From CAVVSD01 sp963757125 (GTDB lineage Bacteria > Actinomycetota > Thermoleophilia > Solirubrobacterales > Solirubrobacteraceae): a DNA stretch of 64,000 bases. Position numbers and translations under genes: made by a program. Of the stretch, positions 34,451 to 42,416 are shown piece by piece. The first letter of the stretch is position 1; each line of letters opens with the position of its first letter. The notes under the pieces were generated by a model, which did not search any database, was not told the DNA's origin, and saw only the letters and a list, made by a program, of their open reading frames with translations. The stretch is taken from assembly GCA_963757125.1 (NCBI GenBank), contig CAVWQP010000009.1, positions 868,001 through 932,000 of the forward strand, given 5' to 3'.

Positions 34451-36909
34451 GCATCGAACAGCATCCCGCCGCGGCCGAGATCGCCCTCGAGACGCGGCTG
34501 AAGGAGGCGGGCGCACGCCGCTCGATCGGCAAGAGCATCAACCGCGTCGAGGACCCGCGGTTCCTGCGCGGCGAAGGCCGCTACCTCGACGACATCGTCC
34601 TGCCGCACATGACGCACGCGGCGATCGTGCGCAGCCCGCACGCGCACGCGCGCATCGTGAGCATCGACGCGTCGCGAGCCGAGGCGCTGCCCGGCGTCGT
34701 GCGCGTCGTCACCGGCGCGGACGTGACCGAGCACGCGGCACCGCTCCCGTCCTTCGGGGCCGCGGGGATCATCCAGCACATGATCGCGGTGCACAAAGTG
34801 CGCCACTACGGAGAGGCCGTCGCGGTCGTCGTCGCCGAGGACCGCTACATCGCAGAGGACGCGTGCGACCTCATCGACGTCGTCTACGAGCTTCTGCCCG
34901 CCGTGCTCGACCCGTTCGCCGCCTCGGAAGGGGACGCGCCGCTGCTGCACGACGCGCTGGGGACGAACGTCGCCTACGAGCGTACGTTCACCTTCGGCGA
35001 CGTCGACGGGACGTTCGCGCGCTCCGCGCGCAAGGTGCAGGCGCGGCTGCGCTGGCCGCGGTCCACCGCGATGCCCATGGACACGAACGGCGCGATCGGC
35101 GACTACGACCGCGGCACCGGCGTCGTGACGGTGTGGGCGAACTCGATGAACTTCACGTACTTCCAGTGGCTGCTGGCGGCGTGCCTCAAGGTCCCGACCA
35201 GCAAGCTCAACGTCGTCCCGGTCGCGGCCGGCGGCAGCTTCGGCTCGAAGTTCTTCATGCACAAGGTCCCGTGCCTGGCGGGGTTCCTGTCCAAGCTCGT
35301 CGGGCGGCCCGTGAAGTACGTCGAGGACCGCATCGACCACATCGTCAACAACGACCACGCCGGCTCGGACCGCCACTACGACGCCGAGCTCGCGTTCGAC
35401 GACGACGGCACGTTCCGGGCGCTGCGCATCCGCGTCGTCGACGACTACGGCGCGTACCTGCAGTTCGGCACCGGGACGCACGGCAACTCGCTCTCGCAGA
35501 TCGTCGGGCCCTACAGGATCGGCGAGGTCGAGTACTCACTGCAGGCGGTGCTGACGAACAAGAACCAGCAGGGCGCCTACCGCGGCTTCGGCGCCGAGGT
35601 GTCCAACTGGGTGCTCGAGCGGCTCGTCGACTTCGCGGCGCGCGACCTCGGGGTCGACCGCGTGGAGCTCCGCCGGCAGAACCTCATCGGCCCGGACGAG
35701 TTCCCGTACCGCACGCCCACCGGCAACATCTACGACAGCGGCAACTACCCCGGCGTCGTCGAGAAGGTGCTCGAGGCGTCCGACTACGCGGGGTGGGTCG
35801 CCGAGCGCGATCGCGCGCGGGCCGAGGGGCGACACATCGGGATCGGCGTCGTCGCCTCGCAGGAGCGCAGCGTGTTCAGCTCCACGGAGTTCTGGTTCTG
35901 GTTCGACGAGCCGTCGTTCACGCCGACGTCGAGTCCGGAGAGCGCGAGCCTGCAGATCGATCCGACCGGGCAGATCACCGTGACGCTGCATTCGCAGGCG
36001 ATGTGGGGCAACAGCCCGGAGACGGTGGTGTCGCAGGTCGTCGCGGAGGAGTTCGACGTCGACCCCGCCTCGGTGCACATCACCTACGCGGACTCACAGC
36101 ACGCGCTGCCGGGCACCGGGCCCGGCGGGTCGCGCTTCACCGTCATGGTGTCCGGCGCGGTTGCGGGCGCAGCCGGCGAGGTGAAGGACAAGATGCGCCG
36201 GATCGTCGCCCACAAGCTCGAGGTCGGCGAGGAGGACCTCGAGTTCCGCGACGGCGCCGTGAACGTCGTGGGGTCGCCCGACCGGGCGATGTCGATCTCG
36301 GACATCGCGCTGACGGCCTACATGTTCCACCTCGACCTGCCGGCAGGGATGGAGAGCGGGCTGGCGGCGCAGTCGACCTACGACCACCCGCTCACGACCC
36401 TGCCGAACGACGACCGCTCCGACCTCGGGATCTTCTATCCGTTCGTCGGTCACGCGTGGCACATCGCGGTCGTGGAGGTCGACGTCGAGACCGGGAAGGT
36501 GAAGTTCCTGCGCTACGCGGCGGTCCACGACGCCGGGACGATCGTCAACCCCAAGACGCTCGACGGCCAGGTCATCGGCGGCACGGTGCAGGGGCTCGGC
36601 ACGGCGCTGTACGAGGAGTACCTCTACGACGACGAGGGCCGGGTGCGCAACGAGACGTTCGAGTACTACCACCTGCCCTCCTCGATGGACGCGCCCTCGA
36701 TCACCGTCGGGCATCAGGAGACGCCGTCGCCGTACACGGCCTACGGGATCAAGGGCGCAGGCGAGGGCGGGCGGATGCTGACCCCGGCGATCATGAGCGC
36801 CGCGATCGAGGACGCGCTCTCGGACCACGCCGTGCGGATCACGTCGCTGCCGATCTCGGCGGAGCAGATCGTGGCCTGGGCGGCGGGGGAGGGCGATCAG
36901 CCCCGGTAG
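34447..36909 (+). CDS. molybdopterin-binding large subunit, xanthine dehydrogenase family (CoxL-like)
   Basis: An 820-residue molybdenum hydroxylase large subunit. It has the opening RRSIGKSINRVEDPRFLRG, the AAGGSFGSKFFMHK molybdopterin-contact region, the active-site loop AYRGFGAEVSNW and the catalytic Glu region YGIKGAGEGGRM near the C-terminus. The active-site loop is not the Cys-containing CSFR of form I CO dehydrogenase, so CO oxidation is unlikely. More likely it hydroxylates an aromatic heterocycle or aldehyde. The substrate loop FWFWFDEPSFTPTSSP is unusually aromatic. No maturation genes (coxD/E/F/G) are adjacent. Confidence 0.9.
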   Translation: MSIEQHPAAAEIALETRLKEAGARRSIGKSINRVEDPRFLRGEGRYLDDIVLPHMTHAAIVRSPHAHARIVSIDASRAEALPGVVRVVTGADVTEHAAPLPSFGAAGIIQHMIAVHKVRHYGEAVAVVVAEDRYIAEDACDLIDVVYELLPAVLDPFAASEGDAPLLHDALGTNVAYERTFTFGDVDGTFARSARKVQARLRWPRSTAMPMDTNGAIGDYDRGTGVVTVWANSMNFTYFQWLLAACLKVPTSKLNVVPVAAGGSFGSKFFMHKVPCLAGFLSKLVGRPVKYVEDRIDHIVNNDHAGSDRHYDAELAFDDDGTFRALRIRVVDDYGAYLQFGTGTHGNSLSQIVGPYRIGEVEYSLQAVLTNKNQQGAYRGFGAEVSNWVLERLVDFAARDLGVDRVELRRQNLIGPDEFPYRTPTGNIYDSGNYPGVVEKVLEASDYAGWVAERDRARAEGRHIGIGVVASQERSVFSSTEFWFWFDEPSFTPTSSPESASLQIDPTGQITVTLHSQAMWGNSPETVVSQVVAEEFDVDPASVHITYADSQHALPGTGPGGSRFTVMVSGAVAGAAGEVKDKMRRIVAHKLEVGEEDLEFRDGAVNVVGSPDRAMSISDIALTAYMFHLDLPAGMESGLAAQSTYDHPLTTLPNDDRSDLGIFYPFVGHAWHIAVVEVDVETGKVKFLRYAAVHDAGTIVNPKTLDGQVIGGTVQGLGTALYEEYLYDDEGRVRNETFEYYHLPSSMDAPSITVGHQETPSPYTAYGIKGAGEGGRMLTPAIMSAAIEDALSDHAVRITSLPISAEQIVAWAAGEGDQPR

Positions 36910-37715
36910 AGCTGCACCCGCTCGACCGCCGCGGACGCGATCTGGGCGAGGTGGATCAGCGCGGCCGCGTCCTCGCCGGTGAACGGGCCGGTGCCCTTGT
37001 CGAAGACCTGGACGGCGCCCATCGGCATGCCGTCGAGCGCGGTGAGCGAGGCCGCGAGCCATCCGCGCAGCGGCGTGTCCCCGACCGGGGACCGGAAGGG
37101 CGGCAGCTCGGCGAGGTTCTCGCCGGACGCACGGGCCGTACCGCCGCCGTAGCGCAGCAGCTCGTCGATGGCGGGCAGGTCCAGCCAGCGGACGAACGCC
37201 CTCCAGCGGATGTCGTCCTCGGCGTGCGACGCGGCCCGCGGACCATCCGCGACCGTGACGACGCAGCAGTCCGCATCGACGAGCTCGCGCGCCTGCTCGG
37301 CGACGAGCTGGAGCATCTCCTGCAGCGCATCGGTGGGATCGCGCGCCAGCGACGCGTCCGCGAGGAACGTGGACAGCTGCCGCGACAGCTCGGTCCGGCG
37401 GCGGCCCTGTGTCGCGGTCTGCTGCGCCTCGGCGAACCCGCGCTGGACCATCTCGTACGTCGAGAGCCCCTCCAGGTAGAAGTCGCCCGCTGCACGGGCC
37501 ACCCGCTCGACGTCGGTCGCGTCCGTCGCGCGCGCGAGCGCGGCCACGAGCGCCTCCTGGTGGGCGACCGCCAGGTCGAGGACGCTGAGCTGCCGGCCGA
37601 CGGCGTCGCGGGCGAGCTCGTACGCCGCGAGCAGCGAGGCCTCACCGGGGTCGCGCAGGTGGTCGTCGAGCGCGGAGGCGTACGACGCGCGAAAGGCCTC
37701 GAAGACGGCGGTCAC
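36897..37715 (-). CDS. RsbU N-terminal domain protein with GAF domain (no phosphatase)
   Basis: A 272-residue protein. Residues about 1-90 form a helical domain like the RsbT-binding N-terminus of RsbU (ARDAVGRQLSVLDLAVAHQEALV and FYLEGLSTYEMVQRGFAEAQ). Residues about 110-270 form a GAF-type sensor (SLARDPTDALQEMLQLVAEQARELVDADCCVVTVADG...GMPMGAVQVFDKGTGPFTGEDAAALIHLAQIAS). The PP2C phosphatase of RsbU is absent. The GTG start at 37715 overlaps the RsbX-like stop. As the last gene of the stressosome operon it is a plausible non-phosphatase target of the RsbT-like kinase, perhaps with redox or ligand sensing by the GAF. Its stop overlaps the CoxL-like stop region on the other strand. Confidence 0.7.
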   Translation of the reverse strand: MTAVFEAFRASYASALDDHLRDPGEASLLAAYELARDAVGRQLSVLDLAVAHQEALVAALARATDATDVERVARAAGDFYLEGLSTYEMVQRGFAEAQQTATQGRRRTELSRQLSTFLADASLARDPTDALQEMLQLVAEQARELVDADCCVVTVADGPRAASHAEDDIRWRAFVRWLDLPAIDELLRYGGGTARASGENLAELPPFRSPVGDTPLRGWLAASLTALDGMPMGAVQVFDKGTGPFTGEDAAALIHLAQIASAAVERVQLYRG

Positions 37716-38317
37716 GACCGGTCTCCCAGATAGCGGACCGCGACGACGAGCGCGTCGTCGGGGCGCTGCCCATGGTCGGCGAGGATCCGTTCGCTGATGT
37801 CCTGGGTGGAGCCCGACGTGTCGAGCGCGTCTGCGAAGGCGGCGTCGATCCCGTCGGTCGCGAGGACGAGGACGTCGCCGGGCGCAACCGGAAGCGTCGC
37901 GGTCATCACGTCGGGGAGGTGATGCCCGGGGATGCCCGCGGCGAGCGGGAGCGAGCCCTTCGGACGGCGCGACGACGGGTCCCCGCTGAGCACGCGGCCC
38001 TCGACGCTGCCCACGCCGAGCCAGGTCAACCCGCCGCCGGTGGCGGAGAGGAACGCCAGGCTGATCGCCGCGCCGCGCGTGCCGCGCAGGCCGACGTGGC
38101 ACGCCTGCAGGAGGGTGACGAGATCGGGCGTCGGGCTCGCCCGCACGACGTCGGCCGCGGTGAGCGCAGCGCTCGCGGCCTCCTCGCCGTGCCCGAGCCC
38201 GTCGATCGCCACGACCAGCGCCCCCTCGGCGACGAGGCTGACGACCGCGCGGTCCCCGCTCGTCCGCTCGCCGGGCCGGTCCCTGGCGGCGATGCCCCAC
38301 TCAACCGGTCGGGTCAC
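37712..38317 (-). CDS. rsbX: RsbX-like PP2C/SpoIIE phosphatase
   Basis: A 201-residue PP2C-type phosphatase of the SpoIIE/RsbX group. Conserved metal-binding stretches are GDRAVVSLVAEGALVVAIDGLGHGEEAA (residues about 21-48) and GDVLVLATDGIDAAF (around 147-161). RsbX dephosphorylates RsbR and RsbS and resets the stressosome. The ATG at 38317 overlaps the 3' end of the RsbT-like gene by 17 bases, and its own stop overlaps the next start (RsbU_N+GAF). It is the fourth signalling gene of the TetR-RsbR-RsbS-RsbT-RsbX operon. Confidence 0.85.
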   Translation of the reverse strand: MTRPVEWGIAARDRPGERTSGDRAVVSLVAEGALVVAIDGLGHGEEAASAALTAADVVRASPTPDLVTLLQACHVGLRGTRGAAISLAFLSATGGGLTWLGVGSVEGRVLSGDPSSRRPKGSLPLAAGIPGHHLPDVMTATLPVAPGDVLVLATDGIDAAFADALDTSGSTQDISERILADHGQRPDDALVVAVRYLGDRS

Positions 38318-38756
38318 GGCGGCGTCGCTCCTCCCGGAGCCGGGCCAGCTCGTCGCGGTACCGCCACTTGCGCATGGTGACGACGGTGCCGTGCTCGGCG
38401 TCCGACTTCAGGTCGAACTCGTCCATGAGGCGGCGCGCCCCGGGCATGCCCAGGCCGAGGCCGCCTCGGCCGCTGACGTCGTCGCGCAGCGCTGCCTCGA
38501 CGTCGCGGATGCCGGGTCCGCGATCGATGGCGATCACGGTCAGCCCGTAGCGGTCGGCGTCCTCGAAGGGCTGCAGCACGATCTCGCCGCGTCCGACGTG
38601 CACGACGATGTTGCGCGCGATCTCGGAGATCGCCGTCGCGATCAGCGTCGGATCGGGCCGCGGGAACCCGAGCCGCTCGGCCATCGCCCGGCCCTCGGCG
38701 CGCGCGGTCACGAGATCGGCGTCGGACTCGATGGCGACGCGCACCTCATCGCCCAT
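38301..38756 (-). CDS. rsbT: RsbT-like serine kinase (anti-sigma-type ATPase)
   Basis: A 151-residue GHKL ATPase of the RsbT type. The N-box is ISEIARNIVVHVGRG, the G1 box AIDRGPGI and the G2 box GRGGLGLGMPGARRLMDEF. In the stressosome RsbT phosphorylates RsbR and RsbS, leaves the complex and then activates RsbU-type partners. The stop overlaps the next gene by 17 bases. Its start overlaps the end of the RsbS-like gene by 11 bases. The C-terminus ends in a highly charged REERRRRD stretch. Confidence 0.88.
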   Translation of the reverse strand: MGDEVRVAIESDADLVTARAEGRAMAERLGFPRPDPTLIATAISEIARNIVVHVGRGEIVLQPFEDADRYGLTVIAIDRGPGIRDVEAALRDDVSGRGGLGLGMPGARRLMDEFDLKSDAEHGTVVTMRKWRYRDELARLREERRRRDPTG

Positions 38757-39120
38757 CCAGCGCGTCTCCCTGCGTGCGGCGGAGGAGGATGGCCTTGGCG
38801 GCGTCCAGGTCGAGCGCAGCCCGGAGGGGCTCGAGGTTCAGCCGGAACTGCACCATCGCGATCGCGACGTCGGGCTGGATGCCGATGATCACGGTCTCGG
38901 CGCCGCGCAACCTGGCGGTCAGCACGATCGCGCGCAGCGCACGTGCCACGAAGGAGTCGATCACGTCGAGCGCGGCGACGTCGATGACGATCCCCTGGAT
39001 CCGGTGGTCTCCGACCATCCGGGTGAGGTCGTCGCGAAGCGCGATCACCTCGCTGTCGGACAGGTCCGACTCGATCGAGGCGATGAGGAGGTCGCCCTCG
39101 CGGAGGATCGCGACCGCCAT
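38746..39120 (-). CDS. rsbS: RsbS-like STAS domain stressosome subunit
   Basis: A 124-residue single STAS-domain protein. The phosphorylatable Ser is in ALDVIDSFVARALRAI (Ser56), matching Ser59 of Bacillus RsbS. MAVAILREGDLLIASIESDLSDSE opens the fold and ETVIIGIQPDVAIAMVQ forms the next strand and helix. RsbS with RsbR builds the core that holds RsbT until stress signals. It lies 11 bases after the RsbR-like gene and overlaps the RsbT-like start, so stoichiometric expression is likely. Confidence 0.9.
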   Translation of the reverse strand: MAVAILREGDLLIASIESDLSDSEVIALRDDLTRMVGDHRIQGIVIDVAALDVIDSFVARALRAIVLTARLRGAETVIIGIQPDVAIAMVQFRLNLEPLRAALDLDAAKAILLRRTQGDALDGR

Positions 39121-39131
39121 CGGACCGCGCG

Positions 39132-40043
39132 TCAGCTACCGGCGTCGCGTGCGGCGTCTGCCTCGTCGGGACTGCGGTAGCCGGCCAGGCGCTCGGCCTC
39201 CTCGAGGCCACCCTGGAGGTCGCCGACGGTCTGCATCATCCCCAGGTCGACCCCGAGATCCACGAGGGTCTGCGCGATCTCCGGCGACAGGCCGGTGAGG
39301 ATGGTGCTGGCACCCATGAGCCGCGACGCCTCGACGGTCTGCACGAGGTGGTTGGCGACGGTCCGGTCGATGGTGGCCACGCCCGTGATGTCGATCACGA
39401 CGACGGTCGCGCGCTTGTCGCGGATCGCCCCGAGCAGCTGCTCCGTGAGCTGGCGGGCGCGCGCGGAGTCCAGGACCCCGATGATGGGCAGGATCAGCAG
39501 GCGTTCGCGGAGCTGCAGCACCGGCGTCGAGAGCTCCCGCATCGCCTCCTGCTGCTCCTTGATGACCCGCTCGCGTTCCTCGACGAAGGAGACGCTGACG
39601 GTCACCGCGATGCGGTTCGCCGCGGGCTCGTAGGCGTCGAGGATTCGGTTGAGGTGGTCGAGGTCCTCCTGGTACTTCGCGAAGAGCGACCGCGCCAGGA
39701 CGTCGCGCAGGAGCAGGACGATCCCGAGGACCTCGTCGGTCTCGATGCCGCGCGGGATGATCCGCTCGGACAGCTCGCGGGCGTAGCTCTGGAGGGTCTC
39801 GATGCTGCCGGTCTCGAGAGCGTCGACGTAGTTGTCGAGGACCTCGGTCGCCTCGGAGAAGATCTCCTCGTCGGACATGACCTTGAGGAGCTCCGCCTCG
39901 CTGATGCGTTGCGCCCACTGCTCGCGCAGCTCCGTGCGGTTCTCGCGGAGGTACGCGACGAGCTCCTCGAGCAACTCGCTGTCGCCGTGGTCCTGTTCCA
40001 TGAGGTGGTCCTCCGATCGGGCGGCGATGTCGTTGTCGGTCAT
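39132..40043 (-). CDS. rsbR: RsbR-like stressosome sensor, STAS domain
   Basis: A 303-residue RsbR protein. The N-terminal half is an all-helical (non-heme globin-like) sensor domain. The C-terminal STAS domain begins at about residue 175. ELSTPVLQL (Thr173) matches the Thr171 site of RsbRA, and GVATIDRTVANHLVQTVEAS contains further Thr residues near the second site. A VSFVEERERVIKEQQEAM linker helix connects the parts. It senses stress and holds RsbT in the stressosome. Its ATG overlaps the TetR stop (ATGA), a sign that the module is transcribed from the TetR promoter. Confidence 0.9.
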   Translation of the reverse strand: MTDNDIAARSEDHLMEQDHGDSELLEELVAYLRENRTELREQWAQRISEAELLKVMSDEEIFSEATEVLDNYVDALETGSIETLQSYARELSERIIPRGIETDEVLGIVLLLRDVLARSLFAKYQEDLDHLNRILDAYEPAANRIAVTVSVSFVEERERVIKEQQEAMRELSTPVLQLRERLLILPIIGVLDSARARQLTEQLLGAIRDKRATVVVIDITGVATIDRTVANHLVQTVEASRLMGASTILTGLSPEIAQTLVDLGVDLGMMQTVGDLQGGLEEAERLAGYRSPDEADAARDAGS

Positions 40044-40618
40044 GCGGGGCGCGGACCTCGGGCGCGGGCTCCGTCGAGGAAGAGGCCGGTGATCATGGCT
40101 GTCATGTCCTCCCTGCCCAGGGAGGGGGCCGACGTGAACACGCCGACGATCAGCCCGAGCAGCGACTCGGTCAGTCGGGCACTCGGGATGTCCGTGCGAA
40201 CCCCGCCGTCGGCCTGTCCACGCTCGAACAGGTCGCGCAGCGGCCGCATGACGGTCCGCTCGAGGCGGTCCCGCTCGGAGGTCGGGTGCCGGCGCACGAG
40301 CACGACGAAGGGATCGCCGGCGTCCAGGAGCGCGCGGATGGCACGGGGGATGCCCTCCTCGGCCGGGACCGCGTCGATCCTCGCCGATGTCAGTCGCTCC
40401 TCGACATCGCGCACCGCGGACTGCGCGAGCTCGTCGAGCAGCGTCTCGCGGTTGGGGAAGTAGCGATAGACGGTCGCGCGGGCGACGCCGGCGGCCGCCG
40501 CCACGTCGTTCATGTTCGCCTGATCGCCCTGCAGCGCGAAGACGTACGCCGCGCCGTCGAGGATCGCGGCGGTGACGCGCTGTTGCAACGGCTGGCGTGC
40601 AGGTGTGTTTGGTGACAT
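40040..40618 (-). CDS. TetR/AcrR-family transcriptional regulator
   Basis: A 192-residue TetR regulator. The helix-turn-helix is MNDVAAAAGVARATVYRYFPNRETLLDELA (residues about 36-65) and the rest is a ligand-binding helical bundle. It is the first gene of the operon that goes on with RsbR, RsbS, RsbT, RsbX and the GAF protein, so it probably autoregulates that operon and the divergent coiled-coil gene at 40708. Two inverted repeats in the 89-base gap (40632-40647, 40653-40670) are candidate sites. A TetR at the head of a stressosome is unusual and suggests that a small ligand gates stress signalling. Confidence 0.9.
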   Translation of the reverse strand: MSPNTPARQPLQQRVTAAILDGAAYVFALQGDQANMNDVAAAAGVARATVYRYFPNRETLLDELAQSAVRDVEERLTSARIDAVPAEEGIPRAIRALLDAGDPFVVLVRRHPTSERDRLERTVMRPLRDLFERGQADGGVRTDIPSARLTESLLGLIVGVFTSAPSLGREDMTAMITGLFLDGARARGPRPA

Positions 40619-40631
40619 CGCCGTCGCGGTA

Positions 40632-40647
40632 AGAGTCTAGGCACTCT
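40632..40647. promoter_or_regulatory. inverted repeat, candidate TetR operator A
   Basis: AGAGT-CTAGGC-ACTCT is a perfect 5-base-arm inverted repeat with 6-base spacing, located between the divergent TetR operon and the coiled-coil gene. Confidence 0.4.
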
Positions 40648-40652
40648 CGAAA

Positions 40653-40670
40653 TGAGATGCTGATGTCTCA
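40653..40670. promoter_or_regulatory. inverted repeat, candidate TetR operator B
   Basis: TGAGA-TGCTGATG-TCTCA is an 18-base inverted repeat in the same 89-base divergent gap, 6 bases from candidate A. Either or both may be bound by the TetR protein. Confidence 0.45.
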
Positions 40671-40707
40671 CATAGAGTCGTACGTGTCCTAACGAATGGG
40701 GGGACCG

Positions 40708-41613
40708 ATGACATTGTCGGAGCGGGCCCGATCGGGTCTGCGAGATATGCCGTCCAACGCTGCATGGCTGCTGTCCAAGGCGCTCAAGCCGGCCGAGGCG
40801 GTCGGCGACGCGGCTGGCTCCGCGACCGCCGACGTGCGCGACCGCGGCCGCCAGGCCACCGCGGCGGTGCTGGACGCGACGCCCGTCGGGGGCGACTCCG
40901 TCGAGGTGCGCATGCGCCGGGCCCGCGACGCCGCCGAGCGCGCCAAGGAGGCCGAGGAGCGCGCCCTCGAGGCCGCGCAGGAGTCCAAGGAGCGGTCCGA
41001 ACGTGCCCGCCAGGTCGGCGAGCGCGGGCGCGCGCGGATCGCGGAGACCGAGCGCGAGGATGCGCGCCGGGTCAAGCAGCGCGTCGCCGAGGCGCAGAAG
41101 GCGGCCGACGAGGCCGTCCGCCGCGAGCGCCAGGAGGCGCAGGACGACGCCGACGAGCACCAGCAGGCCGTGCGCTCGGAGGTCGACGACGAGCTCGAGG
41201 ACGCCGAGCACGAGGCGGAGGTCGCCCAGGCGCGGGCGCAGGAGCTCGTCGCCGAAGCGACGGAACGCCTCGCCGAGGCGCGGCGACTGGCCGAGGAGGC
41301 GCAGGCCGCCGCGCAGTCCGCCGCCGAGGAGGCGCACCGCCAGGCGCAGGAGCTCGCCGACGAGGCCGAGCAGCAGGCAGGCGAGGCCGACGCGCGCATG
41401 GAGGCCGCCGAGCGGCTGCGCGAGGAGGCGGAGTCGACCGCCAAGGAGACCGCCCGCGAGCTCGCGAGCGCGCCGGCCAACGGCAGCCTCGAGTCCTACA
41501 ACAAGCCCGACCTCGTCGAGCTCGCCGAGAGCATCGGCATCGAGGGCCGGACGACCATGACCAAGGCCGAGCTCGTCGACGCGATCGAGAAGTCGTCGCG
41601 CGCGAAGCGATAG
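40708..41613 (+). CDS. long coiled-coil protein with C-terminal Rho_N/SAP-like domain
   Basis: A 301-residue protein. Residues about 65-245 are a nearly uninterrupted alanine/glutamate/arginine heptad coiled coil. A short C-terminal domain (YNKPDLVELAESIGIEGRTTMTKAELVDAIE, about 265-295) resembles the Rho_N/HeH nucleic-acid or peptide-binding motif. No membrane segment or signal is seen, so it is cytoplasmic. The ATG has a GGGGGGA Shine-Dalgarno. It heads an operon with two small hydrophobic or basic proteins and is divergent from the TetR-stressosome operon. A cytoskeletal or nucleoid-linked role under envelope stress is possible but untested. Confidence 0.7.
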   Translation: MTLSERARSGLRDMPSNAAWLLSKALKPAEAVGDAAGSATADVRDRGRQATAAVLDATPVGGDSVEVRMRRARDAAERAKEAEERALEAAQESKERSERARQVGERGRARIAETEREDARRVKQRVAEAQKAADEAVRRERQEAQDDADEHQQAVRSEVDDELEDAEHEAEVAQARAQELVAEATERLAEARRLAEEAQAAAQSAAEEAHRQAQELADEAEQQAGEADARMEAAERLREEAESTAKETARELASAPANGSLESYNKPDLVELAESIGIEGRTTMTKAELVDAIEKSSRAKR

Positions 41614-41624
41614 GGGGACGATTC

Positions 41625-41933
41625 ATGCCACTCGGGAGGAAGAGCACGGCGCAGCGCCTGCTCGACACGCTGGACCAGTCGCTGCAGGTGGCCCAGGACG
41701 TCAGGCCTGCGCTCGAACACCTCGGCTCGGCCGCGAGCGGGCGGAGCACGGGGCAGAAGATGCTCGACTCGCTGACACGCTCCGTGACGCCGACCAAGCT
41801 GCCGCGGATCGGGTCGACCAAGGCGCGCAAGGCCGGGCTGATCGCGGCCGGCAGCGTCGCCGGGCTGACCGCGACCAGCGCCGGGATCTCGTCGCTCCGG
41901 CGCCGCAGCGAGCGGACGCGCGCGGAGTCGTGA
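41625..41933 (+). CDS. small protein of unknown function
   Basis: A 102-residue basic protein. The N-terminal half is an amphipathic helix (RLLDTLDQSLQVAQDVRPALEHLG) and residues about 68-85 (KAGLIAAGSVAGLTATSAG) form one short hydrophobic stretch, possibly a membrane anchor or glycine-zipper. GGGGGACG precedes the ATG as a Shine-Dalgarno. It lies 11 bases after the coiled-coil gene and its stop overlaps the next GTG. I recognise no family; the gene order suggests a membrane partner of the coiled-coil protein. Confidence 0.6.
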   Translation: MPLGRKSTAQRLLDTLDQSLQVAQDVRPALEHLGSAASGRSTGQKMLDSLTRSVTPTKLPRIGSTKARKAGLIAAGSVAGLTATSAGISSLRRRSERTRAES

Positions 41934-42097
41934 CCCTCACGAAGGTGGCCATCTTCGCGGTCGGGTACGTCGTCGGCACGAAGGCGGGACATGAGCGCTA
42001 CGCGCAGATCGTCGACATCGCCGGACGGGCGTCGCAGCGGCTGGAGGAGTACAGCGCGCGTCACGGCGGCCGGGGAGCCGACGGCCGTCGCGACTAG
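41930..42097 (+). CDS. small membrane-anchored protein (55 residues)
   Basis: A very small gene beginning at a GTG that overlaps the previous stop (GTGA). It reads VTLTKVAIFAVGYVVGTKAG, a single hydrophobic helix with the VlGtkaGhERYaqI pattern seen in many small actinobacterial envelope proteins, followed by a charged amphipathic helix and a basic end. It is probably membrane-attached. The overlap and the coupled order with the two genes before it make it likely real despite its size. Confidence 0.6.
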   Translation: MTLTKVAIFAVGYVVGTKAGHERYAQIVDIAGRASQRLEEYSARHGGRGADGRRD

Positions 42098-42416
42098 CCG
42101 CGGTGGACGCCTCGCCGAGGGCACGCTCGTCGAGGCGTCGGTCGTCGCGCGGGTTCTCGGGGTCCGCGTCCTCACGCTCGACGCGGTCGTCCTGCTGACG
42201 CCCGCAGCGGCGCCGCAGGCGCCCGCGCCCGCGCGTCCGAGGCCGCTGCCGCCCGTCCGGCGCGGCCTCGCTGCTGCGGTCCGCAGCATCGATGAGGGCG
42301 CGGAGCTGCTCGCCGAGGCGCGGCGGCTGCGTCAGAACGGCGGGGCCACCCCGCCTACCGCGGCAGCACGTCGGCCGCGAGCGTCCGGCGCAGCCGCCGC
42401 GCGTGGCCGTTCCTGA
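41991..42416 (+). CDS. hypothetical protein (doubtful)
   Basis: An open frame of up to 141 residues that overlaps the previous small gene by 107 bases and the opposite-strand Usp gene by 62. The middle section (GTLVEASVVARVLGVRVLTL, then a proline/alanine-rich linker and a helix AVRSIDEGAELLAEARRLRQN) looks protein-like, but the ends look like shadow sequence and no proper start or Shine-Dalgarno was found. It may be a real short gene with a misplaced start or a chance ORF. Confidence 0.3.
   Translation: MSATRRSSTSPDGRRSGWRSTARVTAAGEPTAVATSRGGRLAEGTLVEASVVARVLGVRVLTLDAVVLLTPAAAPQAPAPARPRPLPPVRRGLAAAVRSIDEGAELLAEARRLRQNGGATPPTAAARRPRASGAAAARGRS

Noticed and set aside
34447..36909. Form I carbon monoxide dehydrogenase
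   Set aside because: The Cys-containing active-site loop is absent (AYRGFGAEV) and no coxD/E/F/G maturation genes are adjacent; only family membership is supported.
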